Shown in pieces: positions 11,029 through 24,307 of a DNA stretch of 64,000 nucleotides; within the stretch, counting starts at the first letter, position 1; every line of letters begins with the position of its first letter. The translations under genes and the position numbers were made by a program. The stretch is from positions 9,708,519-9,772,518 of the forward strand of contig JADWOT020000006.1 of the NCBI GenBank assembly GCA_036345935.2, given 5' to 3'. The DNA is from Taenia hydatigena (taxonomy: Eukaryota > Platyhelminthes > Cestoda > Cyclophyllidea > Taeniidae). Under the pieces are notes generated by a model, which searched no databases, had not been told where the DNA came from, and saw nothing but the letters and a program-made list of their open reading frames with translations.

Positions 11029-11996
11029 TTTTCAAGGCTCCCTCGAAGGCAAAATAAGGCAGATGGAAATAAGCTGCTGGCATGGCCCTGAGGCCAGCCT
11101 ACGCAGCTAGGGCAATATGACCACCCCTGTTACCCTGACAGAAACCTTTAGTTCAAACAAACAAAGCACTACAGCGTGCACGCGATTCCGTTTTTTTCAT
11201 GATTTTACTTTCCGTACTTTGTAGGCCATAGGCGGGAAAGCAATTTTAACCTGGTTGTAGCGTCCCGAGGCTCCCTTAAGGCAAAAGAAGGCAAAGTGGC
11301 AGGATAGAATATATATATTCACCGGACAGAGGGAAAACGGCTGCTGGCGTGGCCCAGAGGCCAGCCCACGCAGCTAGGGCAATATGGCCACCTCTGTGAC
11401 CTTGACAGAATCCGGCAGTTCTAACAAACAAAGTACTACACTGGTCGTGGAGCCGTATGGTAACTCTTCCGAGGTCGACTTATCCCCGCTTTGAACTCTC
11501 CTACGGAATTCCCTTCTGTAGAGGTTTCCTCCTCTTCCTTCTTACCGCCCTTGTTACTAGAAGTCTGAACACGCTTCGATATCTTTATTATGGATAAGAG
11601 AGGGGGTACAGCGGAACCTTGTAGGAGAGTTTGGGACGGGGATAAGTCGCGCTCCTGGGAGTCACCACGCCGCTCCGCAACCAGGTTCAAATTGTTCTCC
11701 CGCCTCTGGCCTACAAAGCACATTTAAAGAACATAAGTATTACACTCTTACCTTTCCCCGACATATAATAAAGTTGTTCAAGAGTACTCAGCCCTCTAGT
11801 AGTAAGGGCTGAAGAAGGGAAGAGGAGAAAAGGGAAGAACCCTCTACAGTAGTGTCCTGAGACATCCCCAAAAGCCAAAAAAATGTAAACAGCAAACAGA
11901 GGGATTGGAGCTGTTGGTTCGGAGGTCAGCCAACCTGGATAGGGCAATATGGTCACCCAAGTGACCGAAACTGGCAGCCAGAACAAAGTATTACAG
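11029..11996. repeat. Cluster of three diverged copies of a dispersed repeat
   Basis: Copies at about 11029-11175, 11262-11445 and 11890-11996 share blocks such as GGCTCCC, GAGGCCAGCC, GCAGCTAGGGCAATATG, a TGACAGAA-like block and AACAAA then TACTACA-like blocks. Copy 2 carries extra bases (11300-11340) relative to copy 1. Copy 3 keeps only the second half. Divergence suggests old copies. Between copies 2 and 3 lies an inverted pair (see separate entry). The open frames here (11436-11723 and 11711-11986, minus) run across the repeat and are not supported as genes. Confidence 0.55.
11474..11650. repeat. Short imperfect inverted repeat (~38-bp arms)
   Basis: The plus strand at about 11474-11511 (GACTTATCCCCG, then AACTCTCCTAC) recurs as its reverse complement at about 11611-11650, with roughly 80% match. 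The two arms enclose about 100 nt. It lies inside the repeat cluster and may be an internal part of a mobile element. Confidence 0.45.
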
Positions 11997-14900
11997 TAGC
12001 GTTCTGAGTCTTCGAGGTCGTAATAAGTTGAGATGTTTTAGAGCAACATATTGCAAACGCACAGAGGAGCTGAGGGCAATAGAATGCCTTAGAGGACATG
12101 CCACAGAGTAGTAGTTCGAGCTGCGGCAGTTCACATTACCTGTACATTTAAACATCTGAATGATGCAAAACATTGAATCACCACGTAATCCTCTCATCTT
12201 CTGCCATTTGTAACACTGCTTGTTCCGGCTGCCAGTTTTGGTTTTAGTGACTTCGGTGGCCATATTGTCAGCAGACCCATTCCCTCCGCATATTGAATAC
12301 ACATATTCTGCTCTAGTAATATGCCTTCTTTTGCCTACAAGGAAGTCTCGCAACGCTACACCAAACACCAGTCCTAGGAAAAGTGAAGCCATTTAAATGA
12401 CGACAAGATTTAAAACAATTTTACGAGACCGACATTTTGCAATTATTACTCATTGCCACTTTGCTTTCAGCCCAGAGCTACCCGACTGTCTATCTAGATT
12501 ACATTCATTCGGTGGATACTTTGAGGCATAAATTGTTCGCGCAATTAACCTTTTCATATAGCTACATCATGGACTTGTTCATTGCTTCAATTCTCAGTAG
12601 TCTTCTTGCAGAACAAGGGGATGAGATGGTTGCCAAAGGTAGACGTCAACATTAATCCTGCTGTTAAGAGTATTCAGAGATTCAGCAATTCGTGGTATAT
12701 ACGCCTCCTCTGTGAATTCAAGGTCCAGCATCCAGCCCCTGAAATTGGGATAGTCGTGCTTTCGATTTGAATCCTTTGCCATCACTACCAGTGTTGAGCT
12801 TGAGCCTTCCCTGTGGCCGTAATAAGCCGTGACACACACACTACTAACGTGCAGAAGAGTTGAGTGGTCACTAACATGGCCCAAAGGTCATACTGCTGAA
12901 GATATATATAACCTAGAGACACTGAATTTCATCTGTACCTAAATACAGTTTAGCAAAATATCACATCTCCACGCGCCAGCATTGAGAATTTACATTGCCT
13001 TTATTCTTCAGGTTAGGCCTTCTTGTCCGCATGGATTTCAATGGTGAATAAGGTGTCTTAAGTCGCATCACCGCAGTGAATGGGTACTTTCACATTGACT
13101 TAGTTCTTAGCATAGAGTATCTTAAGCAAGCATCGCATGCTGTTTTGATCACGTGTTTTTAAATTCATTTATTTGGATTCATGTTAACAGTCCCCCATCT
13201 CTTCTATACGCAAATCGCAGGCCGTCCTAACTGCCATGACTGTGCGACTTCAGGGAAGACGGCGGTGTGAAGCGAGTACAAATGCACCACTTATTGAACC
13301 CTAGCGTCACAGAAGGAAGGCAGCTGCAACGGGCGATCGAATCTGCGAAAACGGTGTGCCACTCCACCGGCATTTGACAATTACTCTAATCCCATGCCTT
13401 ATAAGCCTATTAACAAGTGAAGCTAGGTCACAGGTGAGTGGTTTAAAAAGTTAATTACGGAATCGTCTAAGGTTTTTGTGTGAAGATGTTGTTCACGTAA
13501 ACAAACGATTCATCCTCTCTAAGAGAAGAGGCATAAAGGAAGATTCACAGAATACCATCTTTGTAAAACTACCCTAGAGCTTGTCTTGCATCACACAGCT
13601 CTGCGATCGACAAAGAAAACGCACTCGTTGTGGAGTACTGGCTGCATGGGTTAGATTCCCTCTGCACCAGATAATATCGTGAACGATGGCAAAGGCCACT
13701 TAAGGGAGAAAATATTCTCCAGTCCAACAATACAAATGGATGCAATTTTTAGTTGATGTCCCAAGCTCAGCTTAATGTTCGGTGTTCTGGTGATATATTT
13801 TATCAAGCCTAGAAATGGTATTCTTCAATTTGGCATTCTTACAGCCTTGGTACTCATGGAGATCTAAAAGTTAGGAAACATCGCTGCAAAGATTACAATG
13901 TCGAATGGTTTGCTTTCATCCTAAAGAAGAGCAGTAAAGTGAACCCAAACCGGAGTGAGGACCTTCGACTTTGTTGTTTTTCCTTTAGTAAATGAGAAAA
14001 CTGTGTAAAAGTTGATGCGCATAACCGCAATGTGTCAAATTTCTCTTTCACGACCTATTGAATACCTGAAAACTGGGGAAGTCTAAGCTAATTGAATGCA
14101 TGGTACATCAAGTGCGATGTAGTGGCGCCTGTCTGGTCAAAATTTTCCTTGCTGAGTAAGTAGCTCAGCCTTAAATGGGTCAAATGAGTTCATACACTAA
14201 AGGCTATTAGATTCATTCGCATGAAAAGGGCAGACAAGCACATTCATGCGTGCCCCCAGCAGCCGTGCAGGGCTCGACCTAGCTGCCTACTTATGCATCG
14301 TCCCTGCGTTACTTGCAACAAGGTGCACCGCTGGGTTGGGGCCCTAACGGGCCAGGCACACATCTGTCTGCAGCGCCATTCCGCAATCCAATAAGCGTAT
14401 ATTACTAAGTTCAACTTATAGACGAGTTCCATCAAAAGACTGGTTTTCCACACCGAGCCGACGGGTTGCAGGCTGATGTACATGGTTGTAACATTTTTCA
14501 CCACTCGATTCTGGACATCCGAAGCAGTAGCAAAGTTATTAACAAAAAAGTGCTTCGACGAGAAAGTGCTCCAGCGTCGTCCCGGAAACTAATCTGTCAA
14601 GCTATACTCACTGCTGCAACCAATCTAATCAAGAGCTTCTACGATCACCTTGTCTTCATGGACGTAATCACCGACAGTTGGACCGAAAACGCAGCTCCAT
14701 GTTGATGTGATCATTAATTGTAAAAACCCCGAACCCTCAAGTTCTGAGCTCTCATTAACGGACTCTGGTATTGGCAATAAGTGGGGACTCAAGATTTATG
14801 GGATTTGTACCATAAGCGATGGAAAGACGAAATTCGGTCATGCCAGGGCAAATGCAAATCCCTATGACTGCAATTTTCGGGTTTAAGGTCTCATAGATGG

Positions 14901-17900
14901 TTGATTGAATGCAAAAACCCAACAGCTTCATCGTAAATGTGTCATTAATGCCTAAATTTAATCCATCGCATTTGTTTGCGTGTCATTGTAGTTGGTGATT
15001 TTCTTGTAGGTGTGCGGAAAAATCTCTTTGAATTAAAGGAAGCAACCAATACAATTTTGGCTTAATAATGAGATAAAGCAAATTTTTTCGGCTCAAGAGA
15101 CACACTGTCCAAACTGGTTGTCCACGCCTTCCCTTTTTGTAGTGCATGAGCAGCCCTACAGCCGGGCCGGTAACAGCGAAATTGGATGCATACTTCCTCA
15201 GAGGAGAGCCAGCTTTAATCGCGTTGACGACGTGGAACAGTCGGTAGGGCATTTGCGGTCAGAGAGGGCAAGACACATAGATAGGGGTGGGGGCGATGCA
15301 CGTCTGCGTGCAGCCCTCGAAGGCGCCGCGAAAGGCGACCGTGGCCACAGCATCGGGGTTTGGGCAAGGTTGCACGAAGTGATAGTCACTACCGCCAAAC
15401 TCTGCAAGACACTGGAAAGGCTGAACTATGATACACGCTCAGAAGCGAAGCCAGACTTCAAAGCGAGCAGCCCAGCCACGTAGTAAGGCACAATATTTGA
15501 CAGAATAAGACCAATGGCCCAATAAGATAAAAGGATTTAACTTCATCCAACACTAGCGGCTGTAAGAGACATTCTTAACGAAATACCCCACTCACGCTGT
15601 GATTGCATATGATTTCCATAAAACATTAACACGTTTCCCGTCAAAGCGATTTAGTGATAGTATAATTCCACTTTGAAAGAAAACCTATGGCTTATGCAAT
15701 AATATCATCTGCGTAGTCTAAATGATGACAGATTTCAACAGTTGCCTAGAGGTTTGTGCATTCACGGCTGCAAACAGCTTGACAGTGTAGCCACACTCAA
15801 AGAGAAGATAGGTGGTAAGAGGGGTGGATTTTCCAAAATAAAATATGCTTGAAACGATAGCCATGTACTATGCAGCATTTAAAAGGAAAATCGAGGTCCC
15901 TGAATGCGAAAGGCTTGATTGACTTATACTTTACAAAAGTGTCTCACACCGTTCGCTCGGTGAGTGCGAGAAAGTCGGTGATTCAAGAGCAAACCTCCAA
16001 TTCATTATAACCACTAATAACATACCAGTGTAATTGTAACTGAAAAACTACCAACAGTGGCCTAAAGTTGCGAATAGACAGGTCCCTATGCGCTAAACAG
16101 TGGTCCGGTATTGTAACACTAGAAACAGTGAATGAAAGGAGTAGTACAATTCTTAAGGTGTAAGTACAATTAGCACATCGAAATAATATTAATGTTTTTA
16201 AGAAGCGGCCGAGATGTAGGCATGTCATCGCGGAAAAAAATTAATTTGTGCGATAATAGTCGACAAGAAGAGCGAGCAGGACAAGCAAAACTGGCCGACT
16301 GACACACTAAAGGCGCTTTGCTATGAAGATCAAACCAAATCTGGTGCCCGTAATTAGGTGGATTGTCGAATGAACATGAATGACCTTCCGCCTCATGCCT
16401 ATCCAATTTGCCCATGTGCATAGGAATCACAGATTACCGTAATCAAGCATGTTTAACCTAGAATCATGACAGTCCATCCTGGTAAATGTATTTGACTCCA
16501 GAGTCAAGATGGCATATCGACACTGGAGGCTATGGAATGCAAACTTGCACACCTCATTGGTACAGGACCTAAACTGGAAAAGAGCAGACGCAGAACCCCG
16601 CAACAACTTCACGAGGCGGGGCTAAACGTAGTGACTGTTAATTCGCCAGTCACGCCCTATCCCTCAACTAAGCGCCAAGCGTCTCAGACAGCCAGTAGAA
16701 ACGTGTCCATGCAGGCGTTTACTTGGACAAATAAATTCTCCTACATTGAGAAAACTTCACGAATCCTAAAGTATGGCAGTATTCAACTCTAACATTATTA
16801 AATTAGCACATTCTAAAATTTGTCACGAATAAGTTCATCATTCAGGGGGCGGAGGAGACATTCCCATCGGGATTTTCCGGCAAATTTCATTTGCTGCAAT
16901 AGCATGTAGCGAGTTTCTCCATCTCTGCCTCCGTTTTTTTGGAACAAAAAGGTTGACTAGGGAAGAGTATCTTTTTGAAACAAGCGTTAGAAGAGCTCAC
17001 GGAGATTTCCGACTATACAGATTCAAAGGACGTTTACTACCCAGGGCAATTGCGCCCGCCCAGACAAGACGCTAGTACATATTGACCGCTTTCCACATGA
17101 AGTGAACATTCAAACAAACATGCTCTTTCTCAATTGATTTTAATATACATTTGCGCAGATGGATAGCACACTTTGTTGTAGTTTCATTCTCGAGGGTTTT
17201 AAAATATGGGGACTCGAATTTCGAATGGTGTGCTCTAAAGTCTTTTTTGGATTGTTTTAGCATATGTTTCAAAATCGCAGTGTTTTGGTGATTATCAAAA
17301 GCAACACTTACCCTATCAAAATTTTTTGCAATCATTTCCAGGACTACCATTTGTCTCACGAGTAATGTTCCTGATTTCCTAAATTCGCTCTCTAGACCGA
17401 ACTTTTATTCACTACTCAATTTAGTTCTCCCATTTAGCCGTCTTTGTTTCAGTTCAGTCGACGTAATATTTTCGTTAACATTCCTTCATTCCATGAAAGC
17501 GCTATTCATTAGCACATTTCCCATTCACTTGTATACGCCTGAGTTAATTACCCTCTTCCCCTCCACTGGCATCAGATAACTCCGCTCCGCAAGCATTGAA
17601 AAGGTTTGTTGATTAAATCTTAGTGAGGTTGACTTTTTTTACTAGGAATATATAAGTAGAACCAGTGTTTTGCTGCATGGCATGAAGTAGAACAGTCATT
17701 CCGGCAGTGAATTTCAAGGACGAAAATCGGCTTTCTTGAGGTTTGGACAGCATTTTGACAGTCCTACTTTAAACTGTCTCCACGCAAAAGCAAATAACGA
17801 TTTTCTTAGTTTAGGCCATAAAATGAGCACCATTTAAGAAACCCATGCATGCATACTATTAGCTCCAAAATATGGAACGCGCAAAGGTTGGGATTTTGTT

Positions 17901-20900
17901 TCAACAAGATGGCTTCAAAGCACCAGTTTCTAAGATTTCCGAATGCTGTAACCATTATGGGTTAAATCTGCTGGAGACATTGCCAACGTTTCGTAGAATT
18001 TAAATTCTGCTCTTTCTATTTTGCACTCCGTGATTCTCTCCTCATTCTTATTTGTTTAATTCGTAAAACTGCTTTATTATTTGCTGCCATCTAAAATAAC
18101 AATTAGTCTTGCCTAGAGGGCTGCTAGCCACGCGACGGAATAAAAAATAGCTGATCTGGACTGACTCTAATACAAATTATCTAATGCTAATTCGGTTTCC
18201 TTATCAGCGGACAGAGAGATTTTATCAATTTTTACTCTGTCTACACTGTCTCCATGAGGGGTAAAAGAATGCCAAGATTGCTGTCAATCTGGATGGTGTG
18301 CAGCTTTTAATTAATAGACAATCAATTGAAGCATGTCTCGAAAATGCAACTTTTAATGCCGGGATGGTGGAATTGCTATTGAAGTCCCATCGAGTTATGC
18401 TCTTAGCCCTCCTGTAAAATTTTGGCTAGAGCAACGCTTTCTGAGTTCGAGTGCAGCTACGCTTTGAAAAAGGTTGTTCTAGTTTGCAATGCATGCTACA
18501 CATTGGAGCCGATTTCGTGATCCAAGAAATGGGTGAATAGATTGCCGTTTGCCTTGTTCCTGTCTCCACGAAGTTAATATCGCGGCAGCGTATGCTAGGG
18601 TGACGATTCCAAGAAAGAAGCGGATTTTTTCAAGCGCGTGCCATTTGACAAGGTGTTCCAGCTTCCTATAGTTTGCCGCACAGGTTACTAATCATGTAGA
18701 ATTTGAAAGACTACGTTAATTTGATCATTTTGTAATCACTCTACTACATTTCAGTGAGTCACAACAGGGTTGGATTACTGTGGTTCAACTAACCAATAGA
18801 CACGGAAAAATTAATTGCACTCTCTAGTTCGGAATTTAAAGAGGATCGAAGCACTAAGATCTAGTCATTGTGTAGAACTACCATAGTTCCATAGTTTGTC
18901 AGTGTCAGTGATAATTTATTTGGTACTGGGACTAATAACGCAAGTGGAGATGTGTTGGGTTGAGCAGCACATCATTAGGAATTCCATTTTCCAATGCTAT
19001 TTGAACTCGATTCATCATTAGTTTCACCAAGGCTTGATCTCAATATTATGTTCATCAACTGCACTAGCGTGTTGTCTCAACTTTACCTGTGCTGTAAATG
19101 AGATTGAGAAACAGTCAGCCATGTTTTTATAGGTGTCCCAGACCTCAGCAATTGAATTGGCTCACCTAATAAGAAATTAACCATTAATTCTTTAAATTAA
19201 TATTCATGGCTATTAATTAAAGTAGAAAAAAAAAAACAAACTTTTCTTACGAGAGATCGTAAGATCATGTCCAAGAAGTCATCGTGATGTGAAGGGCCTC
19301 GACTTTACGGCACCGATTACCATCGATGAGGCACTTGAGGAGAAATATCGTGCTTATTAGCGGGTAATCGAAAAAAAGAAGGACCCGGGGGAGAGAGAGA
19401 TGAGAGGGTAGATGGTAACTACTGCTGTAGACAAACCTACGACTAAGCATACCAAAAGAATGAGTACAGCCCTCCACCACGTCGTCTACTTGAGCGCGCT
19501 GCAAGTTTTGTCTCGTGTGAGATAAACTTGTTTTACTGCTCCTGCCAGCTACTGCCAACTTTGGTCTTCTCGACATCACTAACGTTACTCATCCGCCACT
19601 GTTCATTAGATTCTTTTAGTTATTTAGGTTTCAGGCAAGAGTGCTTTGAAGATCATTTTTGGACACTCTTCCTCATTTTAAATTCAGACATTCTTGTGTC
19701 GCAGTGGTTCACTCGAATCGATGTTCAGCCGTTCAGGTAAAGACGATAACGAAGCAATTACAGTAGCAATCCCAAGACTGAAATAATCTAACATTCATAG
19801 TCTCAGATACACTGTCCATACCAAAAAGAAGTGACAAGCCTAATATGGCTTAAGCATGGCTCTTAGGTGATAAGTTATTCGTCTATGAAGATAGAGGAAT
19901 ATGTGGGTTAGAATTTTATGCCACTCTAAGAATTCCTCGTCTTTCGGGAAGTTCAAAATGGCTAGTTCCTTAAAATTTTTAGTACGAGGATAAGTAAAAC
20001 CCTTTGGTCTGTTTCTCGCATGCACCAAATTACGCATTTTGAAAGCGCAACGGACTGCTAGAAATGATTAGCCGAGTTATCCTGAGTGTATTCTCAAACG
20101 CGGCCTGATGCGAGGCGTGGTTACAGCAATACCGGTTCCACCTGTTCTTAGAAGGTTTCAACAGAATGAGTCATGCCACAACTCATGCACCCTCAAAATA
20201 TCTACAGCATGGGAAGTATTCGAAGCTATGTTAACACATTTACCCATCGACGGTCAAGGATAAGTCAGTTTAAAATTTAGTGAAAGAACACTTATAAAAA
20301 GTCCCATTTACGCTGAATCGGTTAAAGAGGCTGTAACAAATTCGCGAGGCATTGAAAGTGTACGAACTGACTCGAATCTTTTATTCGACGAGAAAGGATA
20401 ATCCATTCATGGGCAAAAAAGAGAATCATTCTCGTTTTTGAATACAGAACATTTACTCAACAGGAACGCTTCAGAAAACTGTCTCTAAGCTGGACTAGCT
20501 AAAAATGCTTCCGTCTTCGAGGCGTTATCAATATACCCGCTTGATATTTCCATTTGTTTCCTTTCCCCAGAATAAAATCTGATGTGTCGCCTTACTGTGT
20601 GCCTACCACGGAGTTCGTACTACCGAGTGGCCTATAAGGTGGGAGTGCAGATCGCCACCTGTGGAAGAGATTTCAAAAGGTTGAAAAGTTTGCGATATTA
20701 CGTACAAATGAAATTTGCTAATGGCTAATTAGTTTGAAGCCAACCCTCTGATTTGAGGCAAGAATACTTACGAGTTAACAGACTGATCCGCGCCACGCAA
20801 TGGAATTTTAAACCTAAAAGAACATTGTCATTCAGTATTTTTTATTTGTTCTCAAATCTGATACACCAAATCTTGAAACACCTCTTTTGTCGCATCACAT

Positions 20901-23522
20901 CAGATCATTCATCCATTCATTCATAAGGAAATCGTAGTGTATGCAATACTTTTCCAAATGCAATTAGAGTGAATAAGCCAGTTGATGGTCTCCATCAATT
21001 CTAGCGATAGGAGTGTGTCACTGGGGTTGATGCAAAGAGGCCAATCGTTAGAGAAGGCCTATTGGAGGTGTAAACGCCATGTGACCTACCGTGTGCGGTC
21101 CTCGCATCAGTCTTGTGTGGAGCGCTCTGGGCAGGCATGGAATTTACCCGTTTCACAGCAGCACTGGGTGTCATTCTGCGGTCCCGTGGCGATTGCGGCT
21201 GTGGTGAAGTGTTGATGGTTGTGTGATCTTGCGTGTGCATACAGGGTTCTGATTCTCTAGTCTATTTTTTCTGATAACCCATTATCGTGTTCTGTGCCGA
21301 TGATGCGGCTACGTCAGTCAGCCTTTATTACCTTCACAGTGTGACTGGCAGTTATAACCCAAGGGATTTGATGTGCAAAGAATAACTCAAAGATTATCAT
21401 GGAAATCATCCTCAACATTCATTGCATTATTCTCCTACAAAATTTTCATCCGCGACCGAGGTAACTATTCGCAGCTGCAACACAAACAGATTATTTTTCG
21501 AAAATAGTTCTGGAGCACCTGAAATGCTAATTGTTTCGGCTGCATAAGCGAGTCTACTTGTAGAGCAAAATAAATAAAAGTCATTTTTGGAATGAACCGA
21601 TGGACTGGCTTTGCCGGAGGTATCCAAACTTTCGGTGTTTGCTATACATTACGATGCTCATACTTGTGTGTTTACGAGAAAACACTGCACCCAACGAATG
21701 TATCCCCATATACTTCTTTTCCGATTTTGACCAGCGATGCGGTGTTCAGAGGTGCATTTACCTCTAAGAATGTTGTTAAGAAACCTGTTCGTCTCTCTCA
21801 GGAAAAAGAATATCCCCACGGAGAGTAGTAAGAGTCTGCGGCGAAACACTTGTGGATGCACGAGTCATTGAAGGATGTGCACGTCTCTCATCACTTTTTC
21901 TTTCCATTGCCAGCTGCACCCTTGGTGGCCTGGTGGCAAAAGCGAAAGAATTTTGATCCTTGTTAATTCATTTCTTATGAAGTTGCGCCTTTGTCAGTTC
22001 TGAGATGCACCAAGCTGCCTTCCTGAAGGTTTTGCGTTGACTTACATACTGTTTTGAATACCCACTCATTCGATAGACATTGACGAGAGTTCGTGAATAC
22101 AAGCGTAATTTAATTACGTTTCACCAGTCCTAGTCGAACATAATTGAGAGTTCTTCTTCGAATAAAATATTCACATAGACAAAACTAGTGCTATACCTTG
22201 CAGGCTACTCGCACTTAAATCGCAATTTGTTGGAGTCGTACCAATATCCCATTTTTTAATGATTTTCCAACTTCTTTCAAAGAAAACGATCGTCATTAAA
22301 TGTTTATCCATGCATTAGCGCGCATAAAAAGGGGAAAAAGGTAACTCGAACTTTGAAAGGTTCTTTTAAATATGAGTAGGAGCGCATTTATAATTTTATA
22401 ACTACATGTCGGGGTGGCATATTTGGTGCTGCTAATGGCAACTCCACGTTGCTCCTCTGATATGACCCGACAAATCGGCTTATTGTTGAGCTCTCACATC
22501 AAGGCACGAATGCACATCCGTTTCCAGGTGGCACTACATAAGCTCAATCCCAATGTCCGAAATCAAATGGGGTTATTTTAAACAAAGCCTCACAGTAAAA
22601 ATGGAGGCAAATTTGCTAGAAAAGCCAAATGCGCCGCTGAATCTGAGCATGTATTTATTGCTTAAGTGTAACCTGCCCTTTACTTTCTTACAACGCCTTA
22701 GTCGCCTTCACGTATTTTGCTGTTCCCACATCTTAAATAGCGGGTTGTCACCCCACCGGAAGGTAACCGTTGAGTTTTATTCAGTTAGCAACAGTAATTA
22801 GCCAACTTTGTTCATATTCAACGATTCGTTTTTGCATTCCTATGGATAAGTTATTCGTCGGTAGGTACGAATCATTTTAACAAGTTGTATTGGAAGTTGA
22901 CAGCAAGATGTGGGATCCATGAAAATGTCTCCAAAGCATGGAGGGTTCCAAATTAACTTTAAAAATCTCCTTCTCTATTCTACATTAGTTAATAATGTTG
23001 GATTAGGTCCAAGTTTAAATTGATAGTCGTTGTGAAAGATCCCAGAAGCAATACAAACCCGTGAACACACCCTGTAGAGCATGGTTATTGTGAGATTCTA
23101 GTTTCGGGTTTTTTATTTAGGAGAGTGATGAAAAGGAACGAATATAAGATCGTCCGCAAAAGTGTGCAACATGAACAAGAACGAAGAAATTGCAGCAAAA
23201 ATTACTAAAGGTGTCAAAGTCTAATGATATTCGATAAATGAACGAAATCACCGATCAAGATAGGCATCTGAGGCAAATGAAATAATTTAATCTGACAACA
23301 CACCAATGGTAGCAGCCTCTTTGTTTTTTGAGACACTAGACCGTACAAACCATCCAAACCACAGAAGAAATTGACAGATTACCGTACATTGATGATGGAA
23401 ACAATGATAGGTAGGCGACTGGAGATGCGTTCAGCAATTCCTGGAGGCAGGAGCTACACTTCAGGAAAATCTGCAGAAGGAAACGGTGCGGAAATCGTGT
23501 GATCGCTACTATGGTGAAGCAC
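11997..23522. other. Gene-poor region, 11.5 kb
   Basis: Only short open frames (up to 133 codons), none with a recognisable domain or a consistent exon chain. Locally GC-richer patches occur at 14.24-14.37, 15.11-15.48, 16.53-16.70 and 21.0-21.24 kb. They may be decayed repeats, but no element ends were identified. No tRNA or rRNA was seen by eye. Confidence 0.4.
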
Positions 23523-24307
23523 CAATCTTGGTAGCTAGAAATGGTGCAACTAGACCGTCAATTAGACATCGTCATGAGTCTATGATTCTCAGACCCACTT
23601 TCAGTGACCAACCTCAATGAACTAAAAGGTGAACTTGGAGGACGGCGAAATGCTACTTCTCAGCAATAATAAGAGGAACCGTGATGTTGTTGCAGCAAAC
23701 CGATCGTTTACGCACAACCTAGACCTCCATGCAACACATCTCTACTGGCCTTCAAAGGTAGCTTTCTACTAATGCACACTCCTCACCTCTCCAATCACCA
23801 CAGCACAATTCGGCGTCTCAGTACACAATAGACGTGTGGTGGAGATCATACTCTCAAGTTGATTGGACTTGCACTGCTGCCTCCCTTTGAGGTAGCTTTT
23901 AATTATTATCAGCAAGGAGGAAAGAAGATGCAGCGAGTTGGGCGTTTGTCCCTCTCAACGTCAGTGGCGTGCTTACATTATTTCAACGCCTCGAAAATCT
24001 GAGAACCGAATGCTGTATTTCATGCGTTGAAGTGCACTTAATCGGTTGCTTCGAGCACCTTCTTAATCCTCGCCGATTCCGTGCAGGTGTTAGAGGTAAT
24101 GAAGTGTGTATGCAATGCTTGTGCAAAACTCACCGGGCTCTCAACCGTTTTGGAACGTTTGGATTTCCTTCTTCAAGGTCAAACTAGCAGTTGGCAAGAC
24201 CCAAACGAGGTGTTTCATCGGCAACACTGGGGTGGTCTGAGATGTCTTTGCAATGTTGACCCAAGTTCTACTTTTGAATCCGTGTGTTGACTAAAGATTG
24301 ACTATTC
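23523..24307 (+). repeat. Left arm of a 785-bp inverted repeat
   Basis: Matches the reverse complement of 29498-30282 without any indel: every pair of coordinates sums to 53805. Long stretches compared base by base were identical, and the chance open frames in the two arms translate identically. The outer end begins CAATCTTGG. No transposase or reverse transcriptase is encoded. Possibly the arm of a foldback-type element or a recent inverted duplication. Confidence 0.9.

Noticed and set aside
23969..24290. Open frames within the left inverted-repeat arm, repeated on the minus strand at 29515-29836
   Set aside because: The identity of the two proteins only reflects the inverted repeat. The frames overlap each other and match no mobility protein.
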